DNA of 13,421 nucleotides from DATFYI01 sp035315125. Its GTDB lineage: Bacteria; Chloroflexota; Anaerolineae; Anaerolineales; Anaerolineaceae. The DNA is taken from positions 1-13,421 of the forward strand of contig DATFYI010000313.1 in assembly GCA_035315125.1 (NCBI GenBank), in the 5' to 3' direction. A program made the translations under genes and the position numbers. Under the pieces are notes generated by a model, which saw only the letters and a list, made by a program, of their open reading frames with translations, had not been told where the DNA came from and ran no database searches. Positions 1 through 7,104 of the stretch are shown in pieces (the first letter of the stretch is position 1; each line of letters opens with the position of its first letter).

Positions 1-959
1 GCGCGTACATTCCCAATTGATCCCAGGGCGCGCGCCGCGGCACAGCGCACCTGCCAGTTTTGATCTTTCAGCGCTTTCATCAATGGCCCAACGGCCAGTG
101 CATCGCCGATCTTGCCCAGAGCATTGGCTGCCCCGCTACGAACGGGGGGATTATCATCTTCCAGCATCATGATCAAGGTGGGTACTGGTTGATGGTCAGA
201 GATATTACCCAGAGCATTTGCCGCCATTTGTCTGACGTAAGGGTCCCCATCTGACAAAAGGTGGGTCAGCGCTTCGATTACCCGCCGGTCTTTCATAATG
301 CTGATCGCATCCGAGGCGCCGGTGCGGGCATCCGGGTTGAAACGGATGGCCTGGATAAGCGGGTTAAAGGCGATCCAGCCCATACGCGCCACCATTTCGG
401 CATTTGCGCGACGATTTTTTTCTGCAGTTGAACCAAGAGTTAAGAAGCCAAGCACCGGAATTGAATTTTTTGTGCCGTGGTAGGTCAGCAAGCTATCAAT
501 GATTTTTTCGAAATAAGGTGCAACCTGATCAGGGCCAATTTTCTCAAGCGATCTCAGTGTGTTCTGGATAATAATCTCTTTATCTGGATAGTCTGGACGG
601 AGTGTGACTTCAGAGAAATATAACATTATCAAGGGTTGAATGGCTCTCGGGTCAGCCAGTTCTCCCAGGAAATTACTGGCTTCCTTGCGAAGAACTGGGT
701 TTTCGGACTTCAATTGCTTGAATAAAAACTCGATGGCAGGCCCACTAGTCGTAGCAAGCTTGTTCCAGTCCTGTTTTGCGAGCAGATAGAAGCTCTTCTC
801 TCCGAGTGTGAAGGGCCTCCATTCAAGCTCATCCAACGCATTCGCCGCCTCCCGCCGTATTTTTGGGCTGTCATTTTGGAGCGCATTCACTAAACCCCGT
901 ATATTTTTCCGCTGCTTCAATTTTGGAATATTCGGTAACAACAGCTCGTTGAACTTCAT
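1..959 (-). CDS. HEAT-repeat (PBS-lyase-type) protein, C-terminus cut by window edge
   Basis: The frame is open from ATG at 959 to the left edge, giving 319 complete codons with no stop. The start is supported by GGAG five bases upstream of the ATG. The protein is almost entirely alpha-helical repeats of about 30 residues. The clearest lie in the last visible third, with the recurrent pattern VR-x-AAANALG-x-I-x-D-x-x-AV-x-PL, for example VRQMAANALGNI, VRSGAANALGKI and VRCAAARALGSI. This is the bacterial HEAT/PBS-lyase (E-Z type) pattern. Such folds act as protein-binding scaffolds or, in some families, phycobilin lyase domains. Nothing here points to bilin chemistry, so a scaffold role is the safer inference. 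There is no signal peptide or membrane segment, so it is probably cytoplasmic. The middle part (about residues 120-215) is less regular. The partner or function is unknown. Confidence 0.85.
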   Translation of the reverse strand, partial: MKFNELLLPNIPKLKQRKNIRGLVNALQNDSPKIRREAANALDELEWRPFTLGEKSFYLLAKQDWNKLATTSGPAIEFLFKQLKSENPVLRKEASNFLGELADPRAIQPLIMLYFSEVTLRPDYPDKEIIIQNTLRSLEKIGPDQVAPYFEKIIDSLLTYHGTKNSIPVLGFLTLGSTAEKNRRANAEMVARMGWIAFNPLIQAIRFNPDARTGASDAISIMKDRRVIEALTHLLSDGDPYVRQMAANALGNISDHQPVPTLIMMLEDDNPPVRSGAANALGKIGDALAVGPLMKALKDQNWQVRCAAARALGSIGNVR

Positions 960-1145
960 GGATGCTCCGTTATTTCTATAAGGTCAATACGACTTGAAAT
1001 TTAAATCACTCGCGCTTCCATCTGATGGATAGCAAAAGAAGTCGTGCAATTACCTTAAGAATAACACGTCTGCTTCAGGAATGGAATATTACCGTATCCC
1101 TCCGACGCCAGAATCTGGAATATTTATGCAGTTCGTATCGCTCTA

Positions 1146-1478
1146 TCAGGCCGCCTTTTCGATCACCACCGCTGTACCGTAAGCCAGCACTTCGGTGATG
1201 CCTTCCATTACGTCATTAGCATCGTAACGCATTCCGATGATAGCATTGGCGCCATGCGCCTCAGCGTGTTTCATCATCAGATCAAAAGCTTCTTCACGGG
1301 CATTTTCGCACAGCTCTGTGTAGATTGTGATGTTGCCGCCGAACATCGATTGGATTTTTCCCCCAAAGTTGCCGACGATGCTGCGGGAGCGTACTGTGAT
1401 GCCTCGCACCACCCCTAAATTCCTGACCACACGACACCCTTCAAAACCAAATGCAGTTGTAACCCAGGCAGCGTCCAT
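1146..1478 (-). CDS. YbjQ/UPF0145 family protein
   Basis: A complete 110-residue protein of the YbjQ (UPF0145) family, often described as a putative heavy-metal-binding domain, with the usual length of about 105-110 residues. Typical features are all present: the GITVRSRSIV stretch near residues 26-35, a Gly-rich segment, the helix with ENAREEAFDLMMKHAEAHGANAIIGMRYD (about residues 57-86), and a C-terminal strand ending in VLAYGTAVVIE. The start ATG has AAGGAG about nine bases upstream. The family forms pentameric rings in known structures, but its cellular role is not established. The gene stands alone between two HEAT-repeat genes on the same strand, with about 270 bases upstream and 186 downstream, so an operon is not evident. 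Confidence 0.9.
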   Translation of the reverse strand: MDAAWVTTAFGFEGCRVVRNLGVVRGITVRSRSIVGNFGGKIQSMFGGNITIYTELCENAREEAFDLMMKHAEAHGANAIIGMRYDANDVMEGITEVLAYGTAVVIEKAA

Positions 1479-1637
1479 AAATGATTTCTCCTTTTAGATA
1501 TATATACGTAAAAAAACCGGGAAGTTCTCTAGGAAAATTATTTTACAGGGATGAGGAGGGTGGCGGGGATAAGAACAGAACTTAAAAAAAATTTTCCACA
1601 AAATCCTGAATAGTATTGTTAATGATTATTATGAACT

Positions 1638-1666
1638 AAAAAAAACCAGAATCAGTATTTTTTCTG
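1638..1666 (-). terminator. Weak candidate intrinsic terminator after the HEAT lipoprotein gene
   Basis: Read on the minus strand, about 80 bases after the lipoprotein stop, CAGAA and TTCTG can pair around a 10-base A-rich loop. They are followed by G and a run of eight T. The stem is only five pairs and A/T-weak, so termination may be inefficient. Nothing else is recognisable in the 1479-1747 gap except the ribosome-binding site of the YbjQ-like gene. Confidence 0.3.
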
Positions 1667-1747
1667 CAGTTTGCCTTTCCTTTATCCATCCGTAGGACCG
1701 CTCTTATCCCTGTATATTTCTTTTCTTCAGGCAGGACAAATATGGCA

Positions 1748-3433
1748 TCAATAAACGCCGGAGTCCGTCGGGGTCGGTTGTGGAGTGGTCGTTCTGTCCA
1801 GTTCTTGCTGCCACCAGTTCTGCCAACCATCTACATCATCTCCAAAGCCCTGGTTGGTAATATAGTAAAGGGCTAAGGCAGCAGCAGCCCGAATTCCGGC
1901 ATCCGGATCTTTCATGGTTTTAATCAGCGGTGGAATGGCCAGGTCGGCATCCCTACCGAGCCACTGCAAACTCTGGATTGCCGTCAAACGGACGGTTATA
2001 TCCGTATCTCCCAAGGCCTGGATCAATGCGGGCACCACAGTTTGAGCCTGACTGCGATCGTAGCGGAAAACCCTGTTTGCCGATTGCCGTACTTCCGCCA
2101 TATCGTCAGATTGGGCCTGAATTAAAACCGGTACGACAGCCTCGATATTCGCTCCCACCTGACCCAGCGCACTGACCACCGCAGAGCGTACGTGTGGGTT
2201 TGGATCATGCGCCACAGCCACCAGCGCCGGGATAGCCTCAACCGCATCGTCGCCCCAACGCGATAGGATCACAGCTGCCAGGGCGCGGGTTTCCCAGGCT
2301 GGCGAAGCCAACGCTTTGGCCATGACCGGAATATTGTTTTTATCTGCCAGGATATCTTCCAATGGGTTGGAGCTGGTAAGATTGATGGGCATGGGCAAGA
2401 TGTCCGGCTGGATGGCTGCCAGCGCTTTCAATACGCCCTGGGCCACCAAAAATTGGTCCTCTTCAACCTCCATTGCCTTGATCAGATCGGGTACTGCCGC
2501 GGAAGCCGCGCTGCCTAATTTCTGCAGGCTCTGCGCCGCCTCAAGGCGGTCGCTCCAATTCTCGCTTTGCAAGGCCGGACGGAGCAAATCCACGCGCACT
2601 TGCGGCTGGATGGTCGTATCCCAATCCAGGCCCATGCCATAGCCGGTGATCAACTCGATGGCGCTTTGAACCTGTTCGGCCTGATCTCCCAGGCTTTGAA
2701 GCGGCAGCACGGCTTTCTGTAACATATCGCGATCGTTTTGGCTGCCGTTGCCGCTGTCATTTGTAATACCCTCAAAAGTATAGGCATGCCCATAGGCTGT
2801 GCCTACCAACTGTATATGGATTGTTAAAGTCTGACTGGCCGGAAAAACACCGGAATCTTCGGCCGGAAGAACACCGGCACCTTCGGCCGGAAAAACACCG
2901 GCACCTTCGGTGGGAAAAGTTGCAGCGCTTTGATAAAACAGGTCATGACCGCGTTCATACCAGTAAATCACATACAGATTGAGCGGTGCATTTGCCCCGC
3001 CGCCATCGATTTGTGGAGAGAGCAGCCCTTGCAAGTAATAAAGGCGCTCGTTGTTCGGCAGCAAGATAATCTGGCGTTGGTCCGGAGGTGGCATCTGAAA
3101 TCCGCTGGGTGCAGGAACACCGCTTTGCAACAAATGGGTGATTTGCGTTGCCACAGCAGTTTCAAAGGTGTAGCGGATTTTATCAAATGCCGGCCCAGGC
3201 GTGGGCGTGGCAGGCATAACCGTCGGTGTGGGTGTTGAGGATAATGTTGCGAACGGGATTGGCGCATCTTCTGGAGCCATTGTCAGCGATGGGCTCGCAG
3301 TCGCTTCAAAGGAAGCAACCGGCGGGTTTGCGGATTGTGATGGCATCACCAGCCCACATCCGGCTGCGCTGAGGCTGGCTAACAGGAAAATCAGTAAAAT
3401 TGTCAGGGCGCGAGAATCGTGCGTTCCAGGCAT
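1748..3433 (-). CDS. HEAT-repeat lipoprotein
   Basis: I chose ATG at 3433 (561 residues), which has AGAGGA just upstream. An in-frame ATG at 3472 lies at the expected transcription start of the promoter at 3475-3503 and has no ribosome-binding site. The N-terminus is a lipoprotein signal: a charged start, a hydrophobic run LTILLIFLLASLSAAG, then Cys26 as the lipidated residue. A Ser/Thr/Pro-rich linker with TPTPT-type repeats follows (about residues 30-85). Next is an extracytoplasmic region of about 200 residues that I do not recognise, then at least six HEAT repeats from about residue 290 to the end (LEAAQSLQKLG, VRSAVVSALGQVG, VRLTAIQSLQWLG, IRAAAALALYYI). An 8-residue tandem repeat (consensus FPAEGAGV) interrupts the middle region. 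The likely location is the outer face of the cell membrane. The role is unknown; HEAT domains suggest protein binding. Confidence 0.85.
   Translation of the reverse strand: MPGTHDSRALTILLIFLLASLSAAGCGLVMPSQSANPPVASFEATASPSLTMAPEDAPIPFATLSSTPTPTVMPATPTPGPAFDKIRYTFETAVATQITHLLQSGVPAPSGFQMPPPDQRQIILLPNNERLYYLQGLLSPQIDGGGANAPLNLYVIYWYERGHDLFYQSAATFPTEGAGVFPAEGAGVLPAEDSGVFPASQTLTIHIQLVGTAYGHAYTFEGITNDSGNGSQNDRDMLQKAVLPLQSLGDQAEQVQSAIELITGYGMGLDWDTTIQPQVRVDLLRPALQSENWSDRLEAAQSLQKLGSAASAAVPDLIKAMEVEEDQFLVAQGVLKALAAIQPDILPMPINLTSSNPLEDILADKNNIPVMAKALASPAWETRALAAVILSRWGDDAVEAIPALVAVAHDPNPHVRSAVVSALGQVGANIEAVVPVLIQAQSDDMAEVRQSANRVFRYDRSQAQTVVPALIQALGDTDITVRLTAIQSLQWLGRDADLAIPPLIKTMKDPDAGIRAAAALALYYITNQGFGDDVDGWQNWWQQELDRTTTPQPTPTDSGVY
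2838..2909 (-). repeat. Three tandem 24-bp units inside the HEAT lipoprotein gene
   Basis: Three consecutive 24-bp units (2838-2861, 2862-2885, 2886-2909) differ at only a few positions, and a fragment of a fourth begins at 2910. In the protein they give FPTEGAGV, FPAEGAGV and LPAEDSGV followed by FPAS. The length is a multiple of three, so changes in copy number would keep the frame. The insert sits between a beta-like segment (NLYVIYWYERGHDLFY) and another (TLTIHIQLVGTAYGHAYTFEG), so it probably enlarges a surface loop. Confidence 0.9.
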
Positions 3434-3474
3434 GTTTCCTCTTTGGATGGTGATAACTTGCCCCCCATACATTG

Positions 3475-3503
3475 AGTATATGCCAAAACTTTTATTGCTC
3501 CAA
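3475..3503 (-). promoter_or_regulatory. Probable sigma-70-type promoter of the HEAT lipoprotein gene
   Basis: On the minus strand TTGGAG (3503-3498) and TATACT (3480-3475) are separated by exactly 17 bases. The predicted start of transcription is near 3468. That places the downstream ATG at 3433, not the one at 3472, inside the transcript. The -10 matches five of six consensus bases and the -35 three of six. Confidence 0.5.
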
Positions 3504-3526
3504 TGATTTATAAGCCTGCTTTCGGT

Positions 3527-4519
3527 TTATGCCAGGTTATCTTTGTAAGCAGCCAGGATTGCGTCCATTTCTTCGTTTACTTTTGTATCGACCACTTTCC
3601 GGCGCTCGTCCTCATCATACCAGGCCAGGGTTCTACGAATGCCCTGGTGAAAGGGAATGACGGCCTTGTATTCTGGCACGAAGGTCTTGATTTTTGTGTT
3701 ATCGAAGATCACACTGGAAACTTTATCGCCCAGCAGCCCTGCGCCAATGCCCGGGTTGACCCGTGCAATAAAGTCCGATGGAATATGCACCATTTTTGCT
3801 TCCACCCCGGCGGCCGCAGCGATGGTCTGGTAGATCTGGTCCCAGGTAAGCAGCTCATCTGAAGTGATGTGAAAGGCATGGCCGAGGCTGTTGGGATGAC
3901 CCATCAGCCCGACGAACCCTACCGCCAGATCATCGGCATGGGTGACCACCCAGATGGAGTTGCCGTCGCCATGCACGATGATCGGCTGGCCGCGTTTCAT
4001 CCGGTCGACCAGGGTGTAGGTATTCCACCCGCCGATGGCAATCGGAAAATACGTATCATAAGTCAGCGAAGGGCGCACAATCGTGACCGGGAAGCCATCC
4101 GTTCGATAAGCCTGCATCAGGCGCTCTTCACAGGCAATTTTCAAGCGTGAATATTCCCAGAAGGGGTTTGCCAGCGGCGTCCCTTCTGTGATGATGGGAT
4201 TTAGCACCGGTCTTTGATAAACAGAGGCCGAGCTGATAAAGATGAACTGCCTGGTTTTGTTGCGGAACAGCTCGATATCTCGCTCGATGTCGGCTGGCTC
4301 GTAGGCGATCCAATCCACCACGCAGTCAAAGTGATGAGTTTGGAGCAGACGGCTGACCTGGCGTGGTTTGTGAATGTCGGCCTGGATCTGCGTGGTTCCC
4401 GGAAGATTGATTTTCCGCTCACCTCGGTTAAGCAAATATAAATCGATGCCAAGCTTTACCGCCAGGCGGCTGACGGATGTGCTGATGTTACCGGTGCCAC
4501 CAATGAACAGTGCTTTCAT
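3527..4519 (-). CDS. NAD(P)-dependent epimerase/dehydratase (extended SDR)
   Basis: A 330-residue protein from ATG at 4519, preceded by GGAGGA nine bases upstream. A longer in-frame reading to 4570 adds 17 residues ahead of the Rossmann strand and is unlikely. The N-terminus MKALFIGGTGNIS is the nucleotide-binding motif (GGTGNIS, residues 7-13). The catalytic Ser lies in FISSASVYQ (about residues 94-102) and the Tyr-Lys pair in YSRLK (residues 123-127), followed by IVRPSLTYD. This is the NAD-dependent epimerase/dehydratase family, whose members act on nucleotide sugars or similar NDP-linked substrates; the substrate cannot be told from sequence. It is cytoplasmic. It lies 84 bases downstream of arfB on the same strand and could be co-transcribed, but the functions do not obviously match. 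Confidence 0.85.
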   Translation of the reverse strand: MKALFIGGTGNISTSVSRLAVKLGIDLYLLNRGERKINLPGTTQIQADIHKPRQVSRLLQTHHFDCVVDWIAYEPADIERDIELFRNKTRQFIFISSASVYQRPVLNPIITEGTPLANPFWEYSRLKIACEERLMQAYRTDGFPVTIVRPSLTYDTYFPIAIGGWNTYTLVDRMKRGQPIIVHGDGNSIWVVTHADDLAVGFVGLMGHPNSLGHAFHITSDELLTWDQIYQTIAAAAGVEAKMVHIPSDFIARVNPGIGAGLLGDKVSSVIFDNTKIKTFVPEYKAVIPFHQGIRRTLAWYDEDERRKVVDTKVNEEMDAILAAYKDNLA

Positions 4520-4603
4520 TTTTACCGTTCCTCCAAAAATATAATTTTTCTGATAAAGCTCTATCCCCACTTCTACAGCATGGTTAATTGCGCTGATTAC
4601 ACA

Positions 4604-5029
4604 TTACTCCCAATCTTCTGGAATATAGCGCCTTGTACGCTTGATATCGCCGCGCTTCTTCTTTTCGCCGACCCGGGCCGCTTTGGCGGTGACGGTCGGG
4701 CGAGTGGCACGGCGCATCTTGGGTTTGACCAGCGCTTTTTGGATTAACGTGATCAGGCGCTGCACGGCATCGGAACGGTTTTGTTCCTGGGTACGGTAAC
4801 GCCTGGCCTCGATAATCAGCACGCCGTCTTCTGTCATGCGGCTGCCGGCCAGATGGGTCAACCGTTCTTTGACATCGGCGTCTAAAGATGGCGAGTTGCG
4901 CACGCCAAAGCGTAACTGAACCGCGCTGGCCACCTTGTTTACATTCTGGCCACCCGGCCCGGAGGCGCGCACGAAATCAAACTGGATCTCACTCTCGTCG
5001 ATCTTTAGCGAAGGGGAAACTTCGATCAT
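4604..5029 (-). CDS. arfB: Alternative ribosome-rescue factor / peptidyl-tRNA hydrolase ArfB
   Basis: A 141-residue protein with the release-factor domain I signature ASGPGGQNVNKVASAVQLRF. The GGQ tripeptide (residues 26-28) catalyses hydrolysis of peptidyl-tRNA. The C-terminal tail is strongly basic (KKKRGDIKRTRRY and neighbouring Lys/Arg), as in ArfB/YaeJ, where it enters the empty mRNA channel of a stalled ribosome. The length equals the E. coli protein of about 140 residues, far shorter than RF1 or RF2, which excludes a true release factor. The start ATG at 5029 overlaps the panE stop codon in ATGA, which decides the start over an in-frame ATG 39 bases further upstream. Translation is probably coupled to panE. 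It acts on stalled ribosomes in the cytoplasm. Confidence 0.9.
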   Translation of the reverse strand: MIEVSPSLKIDESEIQFDFVRASGPGGQNVNKVASAVQLRFGVRNSPSLDADVKERLTHLAGSRMTEDGVLIIEARRYRTQEQNRSDAVQRLITLIQKALVKPKMRRATRPTVTAKAARVGEKKKRGDIKRTRRYIPEDWE

Positions 5030-6030
5030 GCCTTTTCGATAAATGCCCGGATTGCTTCTGTCTGACAATACTGCCCAGTTCTTTCGACTTGATGCACCAT
5101 ATCAACGATGGCTGCATTCAAAGGAGTTGGCGTATTGTGCTGCCTCCCCACCCGTACGATTTCGCCATTCAAATAATCGATCTCGGTAGGCCGCCCTCGC
5201 CTCAGGCTTTGTAACGTCGATCCGAGCAAAGGCCACTCGTTTTTCAACCGCCGGGTGTTACTGGCCAGAAATAAAGAGGCCAATGGAATGGGCAGCTTAG
5301 CTATCATCTGGATGCTGCTAACCGATACATCCGCCAGGCTTTCGAGCCGAATACCTGCCCGATTGACCACTTGCAAACCTTCACGCATCACCCGGATCGA
5401 CAGTTGGCGCAGGAAAGGATCGGCCATCACTTGCGGAACGGTCCAATTTGTGATGGCCGGCAAGGCATTGTTGAGATTGACGATCAGCTTGAGCCAGTGG
5501 GCGCCCAGAATATTGCTTGAAACCCTGGTTGGGATGGCAGCGTTCAGGATGCCAGCCAGTGTTTCTAACCTGCTGTCGGGCGCCCCGAATGGACATCCGA
5601 CGATCAAGGAACCGGTATAGGAAACGGTTACCGTTCCTGGGCTAAGATAAGTGGCGCCGGTATTCACCACCACGCTGATGATCTGATCCTTCGGCAGGCG
5701 TGTGGCGACCAATTCGTCACTCTGCACGCCATTTTGGAAAGTCACCAGCGGCGCGCCGTCCAAATGGGACTGATTGGTTTCAAGCGCCGAAAGCACATCC
5801 TGGGTTTTTACGGTCAGGAAGGCAAAATCGGGCCGGAAATCCAATACCTCGGCGGTATTGGGGTGAACGATCAGCGTACCCAATGATCCGTTTAAGATTA
5901 AACCGTTCTCAGCGATGGCTTTCAGATGGGCTGAACGCCCAATCAGAGTCACTTCATGACCGGCGCGGCTGAGCAGCCCGCCGATTGTACTCCCAATTGC
6001 ACCCGCACCGATGATAGCAATTTGAGCCAT
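5026..6030 (-). CDS. panE: 2-dehydropantoate 2-reductase (ketopantoate reductase)
   Basis: A 334-residue ApbA/PanE-family enzyme that reduces ketopantoate to pantoate with NADPH in pantothenate/CoA synthesis. The dinucleotide-binding motif is GAGAIGS (residues 8-14), followed by TVKTQD (73-78) and FQNG (98-101). The catalytic Lys and neighbouring Asn appear as K181 and N185 in WLKLIVNLNNAL. S271 and E283 (within PTEIDYLNGEIV) have the same 12-residue spacing as S244 and E256 of the E. coli enzyme. Length is slightly above the usual 300-310. Paralogues acting on other 2-keto acids exist, so the exact substrate is likely but not proven. The ribosome-binding site is poor. A TATAAT on the minus strand at 6046-6041 would give a very short leader. 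The gene heads a run with arfB. Confidence 0.85.
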   Translation of the reverse strand: MAQIAIIGAGAIGSTIGGLLSRAGHEVTLIGRSAHLKAIAENGLILNGSLGTLIVHPNTAEVLDFRPDFAFLTVKTQDVLSALETNQSHLDGAPLVTFQNGVQSDELVATRLPKDQIISVVVNTGATYLSPGTVTVSYTGSLIVGCPFGAPDSRLETLAGILNAAIPTRVSSNILGAHWLKLIVNLNNALPAITNWTVPQVMADPFLRQLSIRVMREGLQVVNRAGIRLESLADVSVSSIQMIAKLPIPLASLFLASNTRRLKNEWPLLGSTLQSLRRGRPTEIDYLNGEIVRVGRQHNTPTPLNAAIVDMVHQVERTGQYCQTEAIRAFIEKA

Positions 6031-6157
6031 AGATCACTTAATTATATTGCAATTGGTTTGAAGTCGGATCATATAATATATAACAAATATTCATCCAGAT
6101 CTATCTCCATCCAAATTATAAAAATAATATTCTGCTTACTGAAACAGCCCTTTTATG

Positions 6158-6175
6158 TATAATTGAATTCAAAGG
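6158..6175 (+). promoter_or_regulatory. -10 box and ribosome-binding site of the MNT nucleotidyltransferase gene
   Basis: A perfect TATAAT lies at 6158-6163. AAAGG at 6171-6175 is followed by six bases and the ATG at 6182. Transcription would start near 6170, giving a leader of about a dozen bases. No good -35 box is visible at 16-18 bases upstream (CTTACT or TTACTG). The whole 6031-6181 gap is very A+T-rich and probably also carries the panE promoter in the other direction. Confidence 0.45.
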
Positions 6176-6181
6176 TACTTT

Positions 6182-6481
6182 ATGAATTTCGACCAGATTC
6201 AACAATATGCTCCCCAACTTTTGAAGTTAGCCCAAAAATATAGAATTTCTAAGATCTATGTATTTGGGTCTGTTGCGCGTGGGTATTCAACGCCCAAAAG
6301 TGATGTTGATTTTCTGGTAGAAATGCAAGAAGGGGCAGCTCGGTTTGGTGTAGCCGGATTTAACTATGAAACCGAAAAATTATTGGGTGTACCGGTTGAC
6401 GATGTCCCTATATCGGTGCTCCCGCTGGTTGAGGATCGGGATTTTGTGATGAATATTCAAAGGGAAGCAGTTTCATTTTGA
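6182..6481 (+). CDS. MNT-type minimal nucleotidyltransferase (MntA-like), no HEPN partner
   Basis: A 99-residue minimal nucleotidyltransferase. The motif GS-X10-DXD is intact (G29, S30, D41, D43 in FGSVARG...SDVDFLVE), as in MntA antitoxins and kanamycin-nucleotidyltransferase-like folds. In characterised MntA-HepT pairs this enzyme adds AMP to the HEPN ribonuclease toxin and inactivates it. Here no HEPN gene follows. The next gene, RNase H1, starts within the stop codon of this one (TTGA overlap), and panE lies upstream on the other strand. The gene is more A+T-rich than its neighbours, which suggests later acquisition. It could be an orphan antitoxin, a remnant of a pair, or a nucleotidyltransferase with another target. 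The family call is firm; an antitoxin role is inference. Confidence 0.85.
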   Translation: MNFDQIQQYAPQLLKLAQKYRISKIYVFGSVARGYSTPKSDVDFLVEMQEGAARFGVAGFNYETEKLLGVPVDDVPISVLPLVEDRDFVMNIQREAVSF

Positions 6482-7104
6482 CCAATCAAAAATACTACGT
6501 AGTTTGGAACGGCCGCAAAACCGGCATCTTCAATTCCTGGGCGGAAGCCTCGGCCCAGGTTACCGGTTTTCCCAATGCCCAATATAAATCTTTCGAGAGC
6601 CGAGCCGCCGCCGAAAAGGCTTTCCAATCCGATTACGCTGAATATAAAGGCAAACACATTCCCAATCTGAGCCAGAAGCGTTTGCTAGAAATTGGTCGTC
6701 CGATCACGGACAGTTACAGTGTGGATGCAGCCTGTAACGGCAGTTCTGGCCTGCTTGAATACCGTGGTCTGCACACCACCACCAAAAAGCTACTCTTCAA
6801 GCAAGGACCTTTCCAGCACGGCACCAACAACGTCGGCGAATTTCTGGCAATCGTGCACGCCCTGGCCTTGCTCCAGCAAAGAGAAATGCCGCAGCCGATT
6901 TATTCAGATTCCGAGACCGCCATCACCTGGGTCAAAAAGAAGAAGTGCAACACGGATCTGCCGCCGGACGAACAGAACCGGCCGCTTTTTGATCTGATTG
7001 CCCGGGCGGAGACCTGGTTAAACGAAAATACATACGAGAACCGGGTTCTCAAGTGGGATACCGAAGCCTGGGGTGAAATCCCGGCGGATTACGGGCGTAA
7101 ATGA
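6478..7104 (+). CDS. rnhA: Ribonuclease H1 with N-terminal hybrid-binding domain
   Basis: A 208-residue RNase H1 that cleaves RNA in RNA:DNA hybrids. Residues 5-50 (YYVVWNGRKTGIF...AAAEKAF) form the caulimovirus-viroplasmin-type hybrid-binding domain. The catalytic domain follows after a short linker. The metal-binding acids are D83 (SVDAAC), E121 (NVGEFLAI), D144 (YSDSETAI) and D204 in the C-terminal GEIPADYGRK. Their spacing (38, 23, 60) equals that of the structurally known Bacillus halodurans enzyme (D71, E109, D132, D192), and E200 matches its E188. The only in-frame start ahead of the domain is TTG at 6478, with AGGGA about 12 bases upstream, overlapping the stop of the MNT gene. Expression is probably coupled to that gene. 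Its stop directly abuts the stop of the convergent DUF1638 gene. Confidence 0.92.
   Translation: MTNQKYYVVWNGRKTGIFNSWAEASAQVTGFPNAQYKSFESRAAAEKAFQSDYAEYKGKHIPNLSQKRLLEIGRPITDSYSVDAACNGSSGLLEYRGLHTTTKKLLFKQGPFQHGTNNVGEFLAIVHALALLQQREMPQPIYSDSETAITWVKKKKCNTDLPPDEQNRPLFDLIARAETWLNENTYENRVLKWDTEAWGEIPADYGRK

Noticed and set aside
1082..1124. 9-bp direct repeat TGGAATATT and the small dyad CCAGAATCTGG between the YbjQ-like and HEAT genes
   Set aside because: Short, A+T-rich and not followed by a T-run. It is expected by chance in a gap of this size and I could not tie it to a function.
1636..1830. Minus-strand 64-residue frame overlapping the end of the HEAT lipoprotein gene
   Set aside because: It overlaps the lipoprotein coding region, has no ribosome-binding site and no recognisable pattern. 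A frameshift at the lipoprotein end is not needed because the HEAT repeats are complete.
3201..3506. Plus-strand 101-residue frame rich in Gly/Val
   Set aside because: It is the antisense reading of the Thr/Pro-rich linker of the lipoprotein.
4520..4570. 17-residue N-terminal extension of the SDR epimerase
   Set aside because: The good GGAGGA ribosome-binding site lies inside this extension and points to the ATG at 4519, where the Rossmann strand begins.
7089..7100. Palindrome TTACGGGCGTAA at the end of rnhA as a terminator
   Set aside because: The loop would be two bases and no T-run follows on either strand.
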